This document shows positions 7,734 through 16,944 of a stretch of 35,525 nt of DNA, one piece after another. Position 1 is the first letter of the stretch. Each line of letters starts with the position of its first letter. The notes below the pieces were generated by a model. That model saw nothing but the letters and a program-made list of their open reading frames with translations, had not been told where the DNA came from and ran no database searches. This DNA comes from an uncultured Lachnospiraceae bacterium (lineage in GTDB: Bacteria; Bacillota; Clostridia; Lachnospirales; Lachnospiraceae), in assembly GCA_910586615.1 (NCBI GenBank), contig CAJUJP010000034.1, positions 1 to 35,525 on the forward strand, read 5' to 3'. The translations under genes and the position numbers were made by a program.

Positions 7734-9866
7734 CTACACTGCATATACAAATTCGTCCTTCATCAGCCGTTCCGAGTCCGGACCGGCCATGACAATAAAG
7801 CGTCCCGGCTCCACGCGCCGGCATTCTTCATTGTCCCAGAACATCAGATCCTCCTCCGTAATGATAAATACCGCTTCCTTTTCTTCCCCCGGACAAAGCT
7901 CCAATGACGTATAGCCCCGAAGCTGTTTCACAGGCCGCACCACACTGCCGCACGGGTCACACAAATACATCTGAACAATTTCCCTTCCGGCTCTTTCACC
8001 GGTATTTTTCACCTTTACCGATACCCGAAGCGTTTCTTCCGGATGCACTTTCTTCGCCGAAAGCTTCAAGTCACTATATGCGTAACTGGTATAGGAAAGT
8101 CCAAACCCGAAAGGATACAACGGTTCATTCGGGCAGTCAATATAATGTGAAACATATATTTCTTCTTTTTTCTCCGGCAGTTGAGGCCTTCCGGTACGGA
8201 AACTGTTGTAATACAGCGGAAGCTGCCCCTCCTCACGTGGAAAAGAAATCGTCAGTTTCCCTTCCGGCTGAGCAGCGCCGAATAAAACATCCGCAATCGC
8301 ACGTCCGGCTTCCGTTCCGGGAAACCATGCCTGTAAAACGGCATCACACAGCGGCTCGGCGTCGCTTAGTACAAGTGCACGCCCGGCCAGCACCAGAAGT
8401 ACCACCTTACTGCCTTGTTTTTTTAACGCCCTGAGCAGTGCCAGATCCCGATCCTTCAGACGCAGGCATGTTTTACTGTTCGCCTCCGCCGTTTCCTCCA
8501 CAGGCTCTCCGCACGCCAGCACAGTCACTTCCGATTTTTCCGCCAGCCTGCATACCTCCTCGATATCCGTAAAATCTGATTCGGGAATGAAAAGATCTGC
8601 ACCCGCACTTCCTAAAGCCTCAATCAGAGATATTCCGTCTTCCGGATTTCCCATAAAAGACCAGCCTCCCAGCAGATTTCTCTGACCGGCCATTGTCCCC
8701 GCTATCGTCACCTTACAGCCGGCCTTTAAAGGCAGAACCTTTTCATTTTTTAACAGTACCATAGACTTGTGCGCCGCTTCCAAAGCTGTTGCACGGTGCT
8801 CTTCACACAGAATCAGCCGGCCGGCCAGTTCAGGATCTGTCCCGCGCGTCGGTTCCTCAAAAAGCCCCATCTCGTTTTTCAGCTTCAGGATACGCATTAC
8901 CGCCTGATCCAAAAGCGGCTGTAAGGATGAATTTTCCTCTATCCTCCTGCCAAGGTCAAAAAGATAATGCCCCGACATCATATCAATATCCACACCGGCT
9001 TCCAGCGCTTTTTGAGCCGCCTCGCCTCCGTCCTCTGCCACTGAATGGGCAATCAGTTCATTCATGGAATTCCAATCAGTGATCACCACCCCGTCAAATC
9101 CCCATTCTTTCCTGAGCACCGTATCGAGCAGCCATTTGTTGCAAGTCGCCGGCACTCTCTCCACAATATTGAAGGCTGTCATCACCAGACGACACCCGGC
9201 ATCAACCGCAGCCCGGTAGGAATCCAGGTATACATCCCGGAGCATTCCCCGGGACATGTCTGTCGTATTATACTCTCTTCCGGATTCTACCGCACCATAT
9301 GCGGCAAAGTGTTTCACACAGCTTGCCAGAGAATCCTTCTCTCCTACTCCCCTGCCCTGAAAACCTTTCACCGCAGCTTTCGCAAACTCGGCGTTCAAAT
9401 AAGGATCTTCTCCGGTAGATTCCATAACACGTCCCCACCTGGAATCCCGTACCAGATCCACCATAGGCGCAAAGGTTGCATGAATGCCGCTGGCCCGCGC
9501 TTCTTTTGCCGCAATCCTGCAAGTACGGCCCATCAACTCCGGATCCCAGCTGCAGGCAAGGCCCAGGGGTATGGGAAAAATAGTCCTGAACCCGTGAATC
9601 ACGTCCAGCATAAATAATGCCGGAATCCTGTTGGGGCCGGAAGCGCATAATTTCTGAAGCTTCAGCATCTCTTCCGGTTCCAGAGCGCCGATCACGGTTC
9701 CTGCCGTTTTCCGCAAAGTATCATTTACTTCTATTTCCCGCATGGGTCCCGTAAAATCCGGTTCAAAATCATCTTCGTAACAGCATGCTGCCAACTGGAA
9801 GACCTGTGCCAGCTTTTCCTCCTGCGTCATGCGGTTTAACAATTCATCCAATTCTCTTTGTATCAT
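7734..9866 (-). CDS. GH3 family beta-glycosidase
   Basis: The 710-residue protein has the usual three-part GH3 build. The N-terminal barrel includes ESTGEDPYL, the substrate-binding CVKHFAAYG and the nucleophile aspartate in VVITDWNSM (about residue 270). A second alpha/beta sandwich follows (HKSMVLLKNEKVLPL). A C-terminal fibronectin-III-like domain begins near YPFGFGLSYTSY. There is no signal peptide, so it acts inside the cell on imported glycosides. GH3 members remove beta-glucose, beta-xylose, alpha-arabinose and related residues; the exact sugar cannot be told here. The start has a GGAAAGGA site. It lies between the LplC-like permease (25 bases upstream) and the GH4 gene, evidently in one operon. 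Confidence 0.93.
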   Translation of the reverse strand: MIQRELDELLNRMTQEEKLAQVFQLAACCYEDDFEPDFTGPMREIEVNDTLRKTAGTVIGALEPEEMLKLQKLCASGPNRIPALFMLDVIHGFRTIFPIPLGLACSWDPELMGRTCRIAAKEARASGIHATFAPMVDLVRDSRWGRVMESTGEDPYLNAEFAKAAVKGFQGRGVGEKDSLASCVKHFAAYGAVESGREYNTTDMSRGMLRDVYLDSYRAAVDAGCRLVMTAFNIVERVPATCNKWLLDTVLRKEWGFDGVVITDWNSMNELIAHSVAEDGGEAAQKALEAGVDIDMMSGHYLFDLGRRIEENSSLQPLLDQAVMRILKLKNEMGLFEEPTRGTDPELAGRLILCEEHRATALEAAHKSMVLLKNEKVLPLKAGCKVTIAGTMAGQRNLLGGWSFMGNPEDGISLIEALGSAGADLFIPESDFTDIEEVCRLAEKSEVTVLACGEPVEETAEANSKTCLRLKDRDLALLRALKKQGSKVVLLVLAGRALVLSDAEPLCDAVLQAWFPGTEAGRAIADVLFGAAQPEGKLTISFPREEGQLPLYYNSFRTGRPQLPEKKEEIYVSHYIDCPNEPLYPFGFGLSYTSYAYSDLKLSAKKVHPEETLRVSVKVKNTGERAGREIVQMYLCDPCGSVVRPVKQLRGYTSLELCPGEEKEAVFIITEEDLMFWDNEECRRVEPGRFIVMAGPDSERLMKDEFVYAV

Positions 9867-9891
9867 CTCATTTCCTTTCCCTTCCTCAATA

Positions 9892-10833
9892 TCATCCCTT
9901 TACGCTTCCCATAACCAGTCCTTTGGTAAAATGCTTCTGAAAAAACGGATACACGATCAATACCGGAAATGTCGCCACAAAAATCTGCGCCGCCCGCGAT
10001 GTCTGATCAGACACCGTCTGCATCAATTCAACATCCTTCTGCGTCATAGTTCTGGAATCATAGGTCAGAATCGAAGTCTGCAGATAGCTTTGAAGCGGGT
10101 ACTGCTCCGGATGGTTCATGTACAAAATACCGTCAAACCAGGAATTCCAATGCCCTACAATACAGAACAGCGCAACCGTCGCAATTGCGGGTACCGTAAG
10201 CGGCAGGATCACATGAAACAGACATCTTACAGGTCCCGCCCCGTCAATGCTTGCCGCCTCTTCCAGTTCAGGCGGAAGATCACGCATGAAGTTCATCAGA
10301 AGGATGATCGAGGAAATCGGCACCAGTCCGGGCAGGATCAGCGCCCATATGTTTCCAATCAATCCGTAACGCATGTAAGTCATATATTCCGGCACCAGCC
10401 CGCCGCTAAACAGCATGGGAATCATAAAAAACGCTGTATAAAATTTTCTACCCTTAAATTTGTGTTCGCTTTTTGACAGGGGATATGCCGTGATGAAGAT
10501 TATGACTAATGTAAGCGGCACTCCCAGTGCAAGACGGACCAGCGTTACTCCAAAAGCCCGCCAGAATTCTTTGTTCTGCACCACATACTTATAGGCTTCC
10601 GTCGTGAAATCCACAGGAAGCACACCGACTCTGCCGCTGGACGCGGCAAAGGGTGAACTGAAAGAAAGCGCTAAAATATGCAGAAGCGGCAGCAGACAGA
10701 CCACGGATGTTGCCGTCAGAAATACAATATTAAATATATTGAACGCCCTGCGCTGCCAGCTCACATGTACTTTTGACTGTGTATGTACGATACCGGTCTG
10801 CTTTTTTTTGTTGTTTCTTTGTAAGACTCTCAA
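9892..10833 (-). CDS. Sugar ABC transporter permease, LplC-like
   Basis: A 313-residue inner-membrane permease of the carbohydrate-uptake type 1 (CUT1) family with six predicted membrane helices. The cytoplasmic EAA loop that docks the ATPase is visible as EEAASIDGAGPVRCLFHVILPL (about residues 205-226). The ending FTKGLVMGSVKG is typical of the LplC/YtcP branch. The start is a TTG preceded by GGGAGGGAG, and no ATG lies near in frame. It pairs with the LplB-like permease upstream, 110 bases away. That gap is structured (see repeat at 10877-10924). No ATPase gene is present in the window, so an MsmX-type shared ATPase is likely. Confidence 0.9.
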   Translation of the reverse strand: MRVLQRNNKKKQTGIVHTQSKVHVSWQRRAFNIFNIVFLTATSVVCLLPLLHILALSFSSPFAASSGRVGVLPVDFTTEAYKYVVQNKEFWRAFGVTLVRLALGVPLTLVIIFITAYPLSKSEHKFKGRKFYTAFFMIPMLFSGGLVPEYMTYMRYGLIGNIWALILPGLVPISSIILLMNFMRDLPPELEEAASIDGAGPVRCLFHVILPLTVPAIATVALFCIVGHWNSWFDGILYMNHPEQYPLQSYLQTSILTYDSRTMTQKDVELMQTVSDQTSRAAQIFVATFPVLIVYPFFQKHFTKGLVMGSVKG

Positions 10834-10876
10834 TGTTCTCCCTCCCGCTGCAATTTATTGATGTATCATATCTCCT

Positions 10877-10924
10877 GCATCCGGCCGGAAGTTATCCGTC
10901 CTGCCGGACAGGCTGTCAGGATGC
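10877..10924 (-). other. Structured gap between the two Lpl-type permease genes
   Basis: In the 110-base gap, arms GCATCC and GGATGC (10919-10924 and 10877-10882 on the minus strand) enclose a G+C-rich stretch with further self-complementary CCTGTCC/GGCAGG. It has no T-run, so it would set transcript stability or spacing rather than terminate. Confidence 0.35.
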
Positions 10925-10943
10925 ATTACGATGCCACGGCTGC

Positions 10944-11888
10944 CTAGAAAATTTTGTAGCCGGCAAAACGATCCGCAAGCTTATAGGATATTAAGATCAG
11001 GATCAGCGATACCACCGATTTTACCAGGCTGACTGCTGTAGAAAGAGAAAACGCCATATCCTTAATGCCCAGCCGGTAAACAAAAGTATCAAGAACATCT
11101 CCTGTTTCATACACGATCGGATTATACATATTAAAAATCTGGTCGAATCCGGCATCCAGCACGCCTCCGATGGACAATACCGTCATCAGGATCACAATAC
11201 CGCGTATTCCCGGCAATGTAATATGGATCATCTGCTGCATATAACTGGCTCCGTCCACACGCGCCGCCTCGTAGAGACTCTGGTCCACACTTGTCAGCGC
11301 CGCCAGATATACAATCGTACTGAAGCCGAAATTTTTCCATGTGTCCGTAATGATCATAACATTCGGAAACCATTTTTTATCCCCCAGAAAGAAAACCGGT
11401 TCCATTCCAAAAATACCCAGGATATTATTAACCAGTCCGCCGGAAGGGGACAGTATTTCCACAAACACCCCGGCCAGAATAACCCAGGACAGGAAATACG
11501 GAAGATATGCAATAGTCTGCACCGTTCTTACAAAGAACCTGTTTTTTACCTCATTCAACAGAAGTGCAAATGTCACCGGCACTACAATATCCAGAATAAT
11601 CTTTGCTATTGCTATGTAGAGTGTGTTAAACAATACCTGCTGGATATTATCCATGGTGAAAAGCCGTATAAAATTGTCAAAGCCAACAAACTCCGATCGA
11701 AAAATTCCTTCTGCCGGCGTAAAATTCTGAAATGCCATTATAATGCCGAACATTGGGACATAAGAAAAAAGAATCAGCAGGATACAGGACGGAAGCATCA
11801 GTCCATGGTATGTCAGTTGTGTTTTGAATGCCGTCATACTGAATGGCTTTCGTCCCCTTTTCCGCATTGCCGGTTTTGGTTTACTCAT
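10944..11888 (-). CDS. Sugar ABC transporter permease, LplB-like
   Basis: A 314-residue CUT1 permease. It starts with a basic cytoplasmic stretch, then about six membrane helices, and shows the EAA loop YEAARVDGASYMQQMIHITLP near residue 205. LplB-type features include the early VPMFGIIMAFQNFTPAEG segment. The frame is open to 11987, but the ATG at 11888 is preferred. It overlaps the stop of the solute-binding protein gene by 8 bases (ATGAGTAA), a common sign of translational coupling. With the LplC-like permease it forms the membrane channel for the binding protein at 11881-13506. The same gene order (binding protein, B, C) is known from the lplABCD operon of Bacillus subtilis. Confidence 0.9.
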   Translation of the reverse strand: MSKPKPAMRKRGRKPFSMTAFKTQLTYHGLMLPSCILLILFSYVPMFGIIMAFQNFTPAEGIFRSEFVGFDNFIRLFTMDNIQQVLFNTLYIAIAKIILDIVVPVTFALLLNEVKNRFFVRTVQTIAYLPYFLSWVILAGVFVEILSPSGGLVNNILGIFGMEPVFFLGDKKWFPNVMIITDTWKNFGFSTIVYLAALTSVDQSLYEAARVDGASYMQQMIHITLPGIRGIVILMTVLSIGGVLDAGFDQIFNMYNPIVYETGDVLDTFVYRLGIKDMAFSLSTAVSLVKSVVSLILILISYKLADRFAGYKIF

Positions 11889-13506
11889 TTGCCTTCGCCG
11901 CCTCTCGTATCTCCCGGGTGATCTGCTCCCCGCCGTTACTGTTCCATTCTTCCGCAAACGCATCAAAGGCCTCAATCGATTCCTCACCCATAATAATTTT
12001 CACATAAGTTTCCAACTGCTTCGTTTCCAATACGCCCCATTTTTCTTTCATGGTCTTTGTGCCGGATCCATAATATTGTTCGAAGAGTACCAGATCATTT
12101 TCCATATACTCATTCAAAACCGCACATCCACTGTCAGGCCCGTACATTTTATAAGTGAAATAATCGTCTTCATTTCCTGTATCCATGTAACGCTGCACGC
12201 CTTCATAATAAGTCTGGCAGGAAGGGAACATTTCTCCCACATCCTGACCCGCAAGGCTGTCACGGATCTTGCAGTAGTATTCCACATCCTCATGAGCAAG
12301 CCATGGATGGATGGGGCTGAAATTTGCAATCTGCTCGCCTTTCTCATTCTTATGGTACTTTAACATATCCTCTCTGGAACCATAGGCTTTTTCAAACCAC
12401 AGGTTAAACATATGGATCAGCGCTTCCGGATGCTCATAGCCCTTACGCATTACATAATAAACGTCAGGTCCTGCGGCCCCCATCACCTTTGCCGTACCGC
12501 CGTCTGCACTCATGATCGGCAGCGGTATCCATTCCGCACCCGATTCACGGTGTACATCACCCAGCGGCCAGTCCACTGCATACCATGCAAAATAGACAAT
12601 TCCTACATTACTGTTGTCAATGGACTTAATAAACTGATTCCAGTCATTGGCTCCAAATTCCCGGCTGATCATCCCCTCCTCAAACATCGTATGCATCGCT
12701 TCCAGTGCATTTCTCGTCTCGGGCTGCACGCCGCCGTATACAATCTCACCGTTTTTATCCTGAATCCATGATTTGGGATAAGATCCATAGCTTGCAAACA
12801 GCCCCATCCATTCATCCAGCGTATTGCTGGTACTCACCGCATAAGTATCGTCAAGTCCGTTTCCGTCCGGATCATCATAGGTGAAAGCGCGCATCACTTC
12901 ATAAAGTTGCTCGTAGGTCTGCGGTATCTCCAGATTTAAGTTGTCCAGCCAATCCTTGCGAATCCATGTCACCACACCGGGGCTTTCAAGATACCCCTGA
13001 GTACAGGGCAGCGCATACAGCTTACCGTCGCTCTTTGCCATGTTCATACAGATACCGCCGTCTGCATTCAAATACTCTTTTGTTTTCTCACTCGCATATT
13101 GTTCATATACTTCCGTAAGATCCGCTGCAAGGCCCGAGCTTACCAGCATTTCAAATTGTTTTCTTGTCACGGACATCAGATCGGGAACCTGTCCGGATGC
13201 AATCTGCAGATTCAGTTTCTCTTCCAGCTGCTCCGGATTTACCACAAACATATTATCAAATTCGATTCCTAATTCATCCCTGTAGGCATCGATCCAGACA
13301 TTGTCCTTACTGGTCTGTCCGGCAATCTCTTCTTCATTCGGATCCTGGGCCGAGCCCAGCATAATCGTAATCCCGGGATGATATTTCCCCTCTTCATTCA
13401 AACCGGCCTGAACTTCCGGTTCACCGCCCGCATCTGTTTTACCACATGCCGGCAGTGAAGCTATCGCCCAGACCGCTAATAATGTTACTGCAATTCTACG
13501 TCTCAT
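11881..13506 (-). CDS. Extracellular solute-binding lipoprotein, LplA-like
   Basis: This 541-residue protein begins with a basic stretch MRRR, a hydrophobic core and a lipobox ASLPAC, so it would be processed by signal peptidase II and tethered outside the membrane. The mature part resembles large (over 500 residue) CUT1 binding proteins that bind oligosaccharides. Segments such as TWIRKDWLDNLNLEIPQTYEQLYEVMRAF and DDPDGNGLDDTY, a calcium-like loop, are typical. The start chosen is ATG 13506, 8 bases after GGGGG; a TTG at 13521 and an ATG at 13512 are possible. It leads the LplA-LplB-LplC-GH3-GH4 run. The 113 bases upstream (13507-13619) separate it from the second GH4 gene and are A+T rich, possibly with a weak internal promoter. 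Confidence 0.9.
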   Translation of the reverse strand: MRRRIAVTLLAVWAIASLPACGKTDAGGEPEVQAGLNEEGKYHPGITIMLGSAQDPNEEEIAGQTSKDNVWIDAYRDELGIEFDNMFVVNPEQLEEKLNLQIASGQVPDLMSVTRKQFEMLVSSGLAADLTEVYEQYASEKTKEYLNADGGICMNMAKSDGKLYALPCTQGYLESPGVVTWIRKDWLDNLNLEIPQTYEQLYEVMRAFTYDDPDGNGLDDTYAVSTSNTLDEWMGLFASYGSYPKSWIQDKNGEIVYGGVQPETRNALEAMHTMFEEGMISREFGANDWNQFIKSIDNSNVGIVYFAWYAVDWPLGDVHRESGAEWIPLPIMSADGGTAKVMGAAGPDVYYVMRKGYEHPEALIHMFNLWFEKAYGSREDMLKYHKNEKGEQIANFSPIHPWLAHEDVEYYCKIRDSLAGQDVGEMFPSCQTYYEGVQRYMDTGNEDDYFTYKMYGPDSGCAVLNEYMENDLVLFEQYYGSGTKTMKEKWGVLETKQLETYVKIIMGEESIEAFDAFAEEWNSNGGEQITREIREAAKANE

Positions 13507-13619
13507 ATGCATTACCCCCAATCGCTTTCCAACTGTTTTCTTACCAATTAAAGTGTAATATAGTTTTCTTTTTCAAAACAGCCTGAAATCTTTTGGATTA
13601 TTGTACTTTTCTTTGGCAA

Positions 13620-14969
13620 TCAGGGTGTAAAATATTCCTTCATTTCTTTATGATAAGGCAGGTTCAGGATCTCCTCCAGAAATCCTTCCGCCTGTTCCTT
13701 TGTTCTGTTAAACGGATCCATCATGATCAGATCAATCAAAAGTTCCCTGCTGTGACTTTCAAAGGCCGCCAGTTCCATCTCTACCGGCGCAATTCTGTCA
13801 CGGTACATTCTGGCAATAATAGATTTGGGTAAAGGCGCAGTACGAATTCCCTGTATTCCTCTTGCCGACACCACCGCCGGAATCTCCACTTCAAAGTCAC
13901 GGGGTACACCCGGCACATATTCACCATCATTTAACGTATTTACGATGATCACGCGCTCTATGTCACAGGCCAGTGATTCGATCAGTGGAATCATGGGTTC
14001 GCGGGAATGCTCAAAAGGAATCAGATCCGTAACCTTTACAGATGTATCAAAAGCTGCTTTTTTCACTTTTTCTACCGTGGACAAACTACTTTCAAAATAT
14101 TCCCTGAACCAGGTATCAGGATCTTCATTCCACCTTTCCTCTACTTCACGGCTGGTATGATACCAGCTGCCCCATGCGCCGCCGCCCGGATTTGCCGTAT
14201 CGCCGATGGGGAACAGACCGAATTTTTTGTACAGGTCTACCGGCTTAGGCCCGAGTCCGTCACTAAACTTACATTTTTTTCCGTATTCTTCCGCTTTCTT
14301 TGCAACCCATTCCTTTACAAGCGGCATAGCGTCCTCTCCCTTATAGAGGAAACTGTTCAGCCATACGAAATGATTTACTCCCGGAATCTCATAGGAAATA
14401 TCCTCTCTGTCCATTCCAAGTTCTTCCGCCAGATTATAAACACCGCCAAAACCATGGCACAGTCCAACCAGTCTGACCTCAGGATACTTTCTTTGCAGGT
14501 AAGTGATACCTGCCATTACCGGATTCGCCACCATAATATACCATGCATCCGGACAGATCCGTTTGATATCCAGTAAAATATCCTCCATCATGCGAAGCTG
14601 GTAAAAATTGATCCAGAATGCTTCATCATGCATAATATGCATACTGCCGCCAAAGCGGTATCCCCACTTTTTACCCAGTTCCCAGCCTTCCTTCCAGCCC
14701 TGATAGCCTCCGATCAAAACAGTATTAATAATGAAATCTGCTCCCCGTAGACACGCTTCCCTGTCTGTGGTTTTCGTAATTTCCAATTCCACACCCGTCT
14801 CCGCAGAATAGCGTTTGCACAGATGATATGCAGCATCCAGTTTCTCCTCATTAATATCCATAAAGCATATCTCACTGTCTTTTAAATTAGGCGTCAGGCA
14901 AAGGTCCTTGATCATATTCAGAGAAAACATACCGCTGCCCGCACCTATTACACTGATTTTTCTTTTCAT
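13620..14969 (-). CDS. GH4 glycosidase, CHG type (LplD-like alpha-uronosidase candidate), copy 2
   Basis: A 449-residue paralog of the GH4 enzyme at 6376-7719, about 70% identical by eye, with identical key sites: IGAGSGMFS for NAD, NPVMAGITYL, LCHGFGGV with the metal cysteine, and IPGVNHFVWL. The DNA also shares long exact stretches, for example around 7337-7375 and 14582-14620. The retained CHG motif again points to alpha-uronosides by family knowledge. It lies downstream of the second permease pair (15110-16850), so each transport system has its own GH4. The start has a GGAG site. The 140-base gap upstream (14970-15109) holds a small hairpin with TGCGTC/GACGCA arms and no gene. Differences near residues 255-265 (CKFSDGLGPK against CSKSYCLGPK) might affect specificity. 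Confidence 0.88.
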   Translation of the reverse strand: MKRKISVIGAGSGMFSLNMIKDLCLTPNLKDSEICFMDINEEKLDAAYHLCKRYSAETGVELEITKTTDREACLRGADFIINTVLIGGYQGWKEGWELGKKWGYRFGGSMHIMHDEAFWINFYQLRMMEDILLDIKRICPDAWYIMVANPVMAGITYLQRKYPEVRLVGLCHGFGGVYNLAEELGMDREDISYEIPGVNHFVWLNSFLYKGEDAMPLVKEWVAKKAEEYGKKCKFSDGLGPKPVDLYKKFGLFPIGDTANPGGGAWGSWYHTSREVEERWNEDPDTWFREYFESSLSTVEKVKKAAFDTSVKVTDLIPFEHSREPMIPLIESLACDIERVIIVNTLNDGEYVPGVPRDFEVEIPAVVSARGIQGIRTAPLPKSIIARMYRDRIAPVEMELAAFESHSRELLIDLIMMDPFNRTKEQAEGFLEEILNLPYHKEMKEYFTP

Positions 14970-15109
14970 AGTCTGCTCCGTTTCTGCGCTGCTTTATAAT
15001 ACAATTCCATACATGGATTACGAGTTTGCGTCCGGCAGCGCGCAGACGCAGATCTCTCAATTGAAAATTTTCGGAATAACAGCCTTCATCTTCTGACACT
15101 CGTTTTTCA

Positions 15110-15967
15110 TTATTTGATCGCTCCTACCGTAAGTCCTTTCACCAGATATTTCTGCAGACAGATATATAAAAGCAGCGGCGGAAGAACTGCAAGCAGTAAT
15201 CCAGTCAACTGAAAAGCCTGATCGCCCGATGTCTTTGACATGATAGATGACAACGCTACCATGACTGTTCTTTTATCCATTTCCTGCAGCAGGATCATGG
15301 GCGTGAACAAATCATTACACTGGCTGACAAAAGACAGAATCACGTTGATTGCAATCGTCGATTTTCCCAGGGGGATGATCACATTCCATATTACCTTAAA
15401 ATATCCGGCCCCGTCTATCTTGCAGGCTTCAATCAACTCCACGGGAATGCCGCGGAAATTGGCAGTCAGGAGAAGCACCGCACCCGGAAGGCCGCCCGCG
15501 ATATTACACAGAATGACTCCCGTAAAAGTGTTCACCAAATGCATTCTGGAAAACATCTGATACATCGGTATCATCGTTACCTGCGCCGGAATAAACATAG
15601 TCCCGATGACCAGCATATAAACCAGGCTTCGTCCCTTAAATGGAAGTCTTGCAAATGCATAACTTGCAAAAACCGCCAGAAGCATCATCACACCTATACT
15701 GATAAATGCAATAAAAATTGTATTGAAGAAATATCTGATCAGCTCAAACTGATCCAGCATGTATACATAATTGTCAAAATTCCAGCTTTCCGGCAGGGCA
15801 AAAGCGTCTTTTCTATACTCTGTCTTCGTTTTAAAGGAATTGATAAACATAAAGAACAGCGGATAAAGAAAGGAAAATGCCAAAACAGAAAGCGATACAA
15901 ATGTGACGATCCTTACCACCAGATGTTTTTTTATTTTTTTTATTTTAATCACCCCATTCTTAATCAC
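15110..15967 (-). CDS. Sugar ABC transporter permease, MalG-type
   Basis: A 285-residue CUT1 permease with six predicted helices and the EAA loop EACKIDGAGYFKVIWNVIIPL (about residues 187-207); the ending YLVKGLTVGAIK is standard. The start is a GTG at 15967 that overlaps the previous stop by 8 bases (GTGATTAA), or a second GTG at 15952. The two possible starts lie in a perfect 15-bp tandem duplication. The N-terminus is very lysine-rich (KIKKIKKH) because of A-runs in the DNA. It is the inner partner of the permease at 15960-16850 and receives substrate from the binding protein at 16945-18330. No ATPase is encoded nearby. Confidence 0.9.
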   Translation of the reverse strand: MIKNGVIKIKKIKKHLVVRIVTFVSLSVLAFSFLYPLFFMFINSFKTKTEYRKDAFALPESWNFDNYVYMLDQFELIRYFFNTIFIAFISIGVMMLLAVFASYAFARLPFKGRSLVYMLVIGTMFIPAQVTMIPMYQMFSRMHLVNTFTGVILCNIAGGLPGAVLLLTANFRGIPVELIEACKIDGAGYFKVIWNVIIPLGKSTIAINVILSFVSQCNDLFTPMILLQEMDKRTVMVALSSIMSKTSGDQAFQLTGLLLAVLPPLLLYICLQKYLVKGLTVGAIK

Positions 15968-15974
15968 CCCATTC
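15945..15974. repeat. Perfect 15-bp tandem duplication at a gene junction
   Basis: TTAATCACCCCATTC occurs twice head to tail (15945-15959 and 15960-15974). The right-hand copy holds the stop codon of the upstream permease and one GTG start for the downstream permease. The other copy repeats both, so the start codon is duplicated in frame. Confidence 0.9.
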
Positions 15975-16850
15975 GTTGGCCTTGTCCGAAAGCTTCATCT
16001 GAATCGCTGTCAATACCGTCACCAACACCAGAAGTATCACGGATAATGCACATGCATATCCCATTTCACTGGAACTTCCGAAGGATTTTAAATAAATCAT
16101 ATAGTCGATCGTCGTGGTATCATATCCCGGCCCTCCCTTGGTCATGGAGAAGATAAAGGGAAATAATCCCGTAAGCACCCAGATGACCGACATAACACAG
16201 GAATACTCTATGGTTCTGCCAAGCATTGGAATCGTAATTCTAAACAATCTCTGCCAGTAACCTGCACCGTCCATTCTCGCCGCTTCAAAGACAGATGGCG
16301 GGATAGCCCCCATGCCACCCAGCCCCAGCATAGCCTGCCAGCCGATATTTACCCAGACAAGACACAGGATAATGATTATAATGGCGCTCCATTTTTCTCC
16401 CAGCCACTCCTTTCCGCTTAATCCGAACATCTTTAATATTGCATTAACCGGACCTCTGTAGCTGAAGAATACAGAAAAAAGATAACCTATGACTACCGAA
16501 GAGATAATCTGCGGCAGATAAAATACATTCCTGAAAAACTTCCAGCCTGCAGTTTCCTCGTAAAAAAGAACCGCAACCACAATGCCTGCGATCAACTGAA
16601 TCGGGATAAATAACATAAATACAATATTGTTTTTTAACAGATCCCAGAATACCGGATCCTTTAAAATACTTATGTAATTTGCCAGACCTACAAAGTCATT
16701 GCGGCTCATGCCGTTCCAGTTGGTAAAACTTTCATACAGTCCTACCACCAGAGGATATCCGCGTATCAGCAGGATCATGATCAATACCGGAATGACAGAC
16801 AGCCATCCCTGCCTTGCCGTGATTTTCGTATATTTTGATTTTCCAGTCAT
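15960..16850 (-). CDS. Sugar ABC transporter permease, MalF/UgpA-type
   Basis: A 296-residue CUT1 permease with six predicted helices. The first spans about residues 15-33, and the EAA loop is FEAARMDGAGYWQRLFRITIPML (about residues 188-210). The conserved NIGWQAMLGLGGMGAIPPSVFEAA segment before it is typical. It begins with ATG 16850 after a weak GAGAGA site, 94 bases after the binding protein gene. That gap contains a stem-loop likely to protect or attenuate the transcript. The overlap with the next permease implies coupled translation. Together they form the channel of the second sugar importer in the window. Confidence 0.92.
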   Translation of the reverse strand: MTGKSKYTKITARQGWLSVIPVLIMILLIRGYPLVVGLYESFTNWNGMSRNDFVGLANYISILKDPVFWDLLKNNIVFMLFIPIQLIAGIVVAVLFYEETAGWKFFRNVFYLPQIISSVVIGYLFSVFFSYRGPVNAILKMFGLSGKEWLGEKWSAIIIIILCLVWVNIGWQAMLGLGGMGAIPPSVFEAARMDGAGYWQRLFRITIPMLGRTIEYSCVMSVIWVLTGLFPFIFSMTKGGPGYDTTTIDYMIYLKSFGSSSEMGYACALSVILLVLVTVLTAIQMKLSDKANEWGD

Positions 16851-16880
16851 ATTCTCTCACGCTTTCTCTTTATGAAGAGA

Positions 16881-16931
16881 AGAGGATGCCTCAAAACAGT
16901 CAGTTTTTATCCTGTGCAGGAAGCATCCCCT
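16881..16931 (-). other. Stem-loop between binding-protein and permease genes
   Basis: On the minus strand AGGGGATGCTTC (16931-16920) can pair over 12 positions with GAGGCATCCTCT (16892-16881), counting two G-U pairs. The loop is 27 bases. No T-run follows, so it is more likely a stabiliser that keeps binding-protein mRNA in excess over permease mRNA than a full terminator. Confidence 0.55.
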
Positions 16932-16944
16932 TTCCGGTTCTGTT

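Noticed and set aside
7337..14620. GCGAAGC heptamers in the two GH4 genes as copies of the hairpin repeat
   Set aside because: They lie in conserved coding sequence (QLRMM region), without flanking complementary arms. They are chance or protein-driven.
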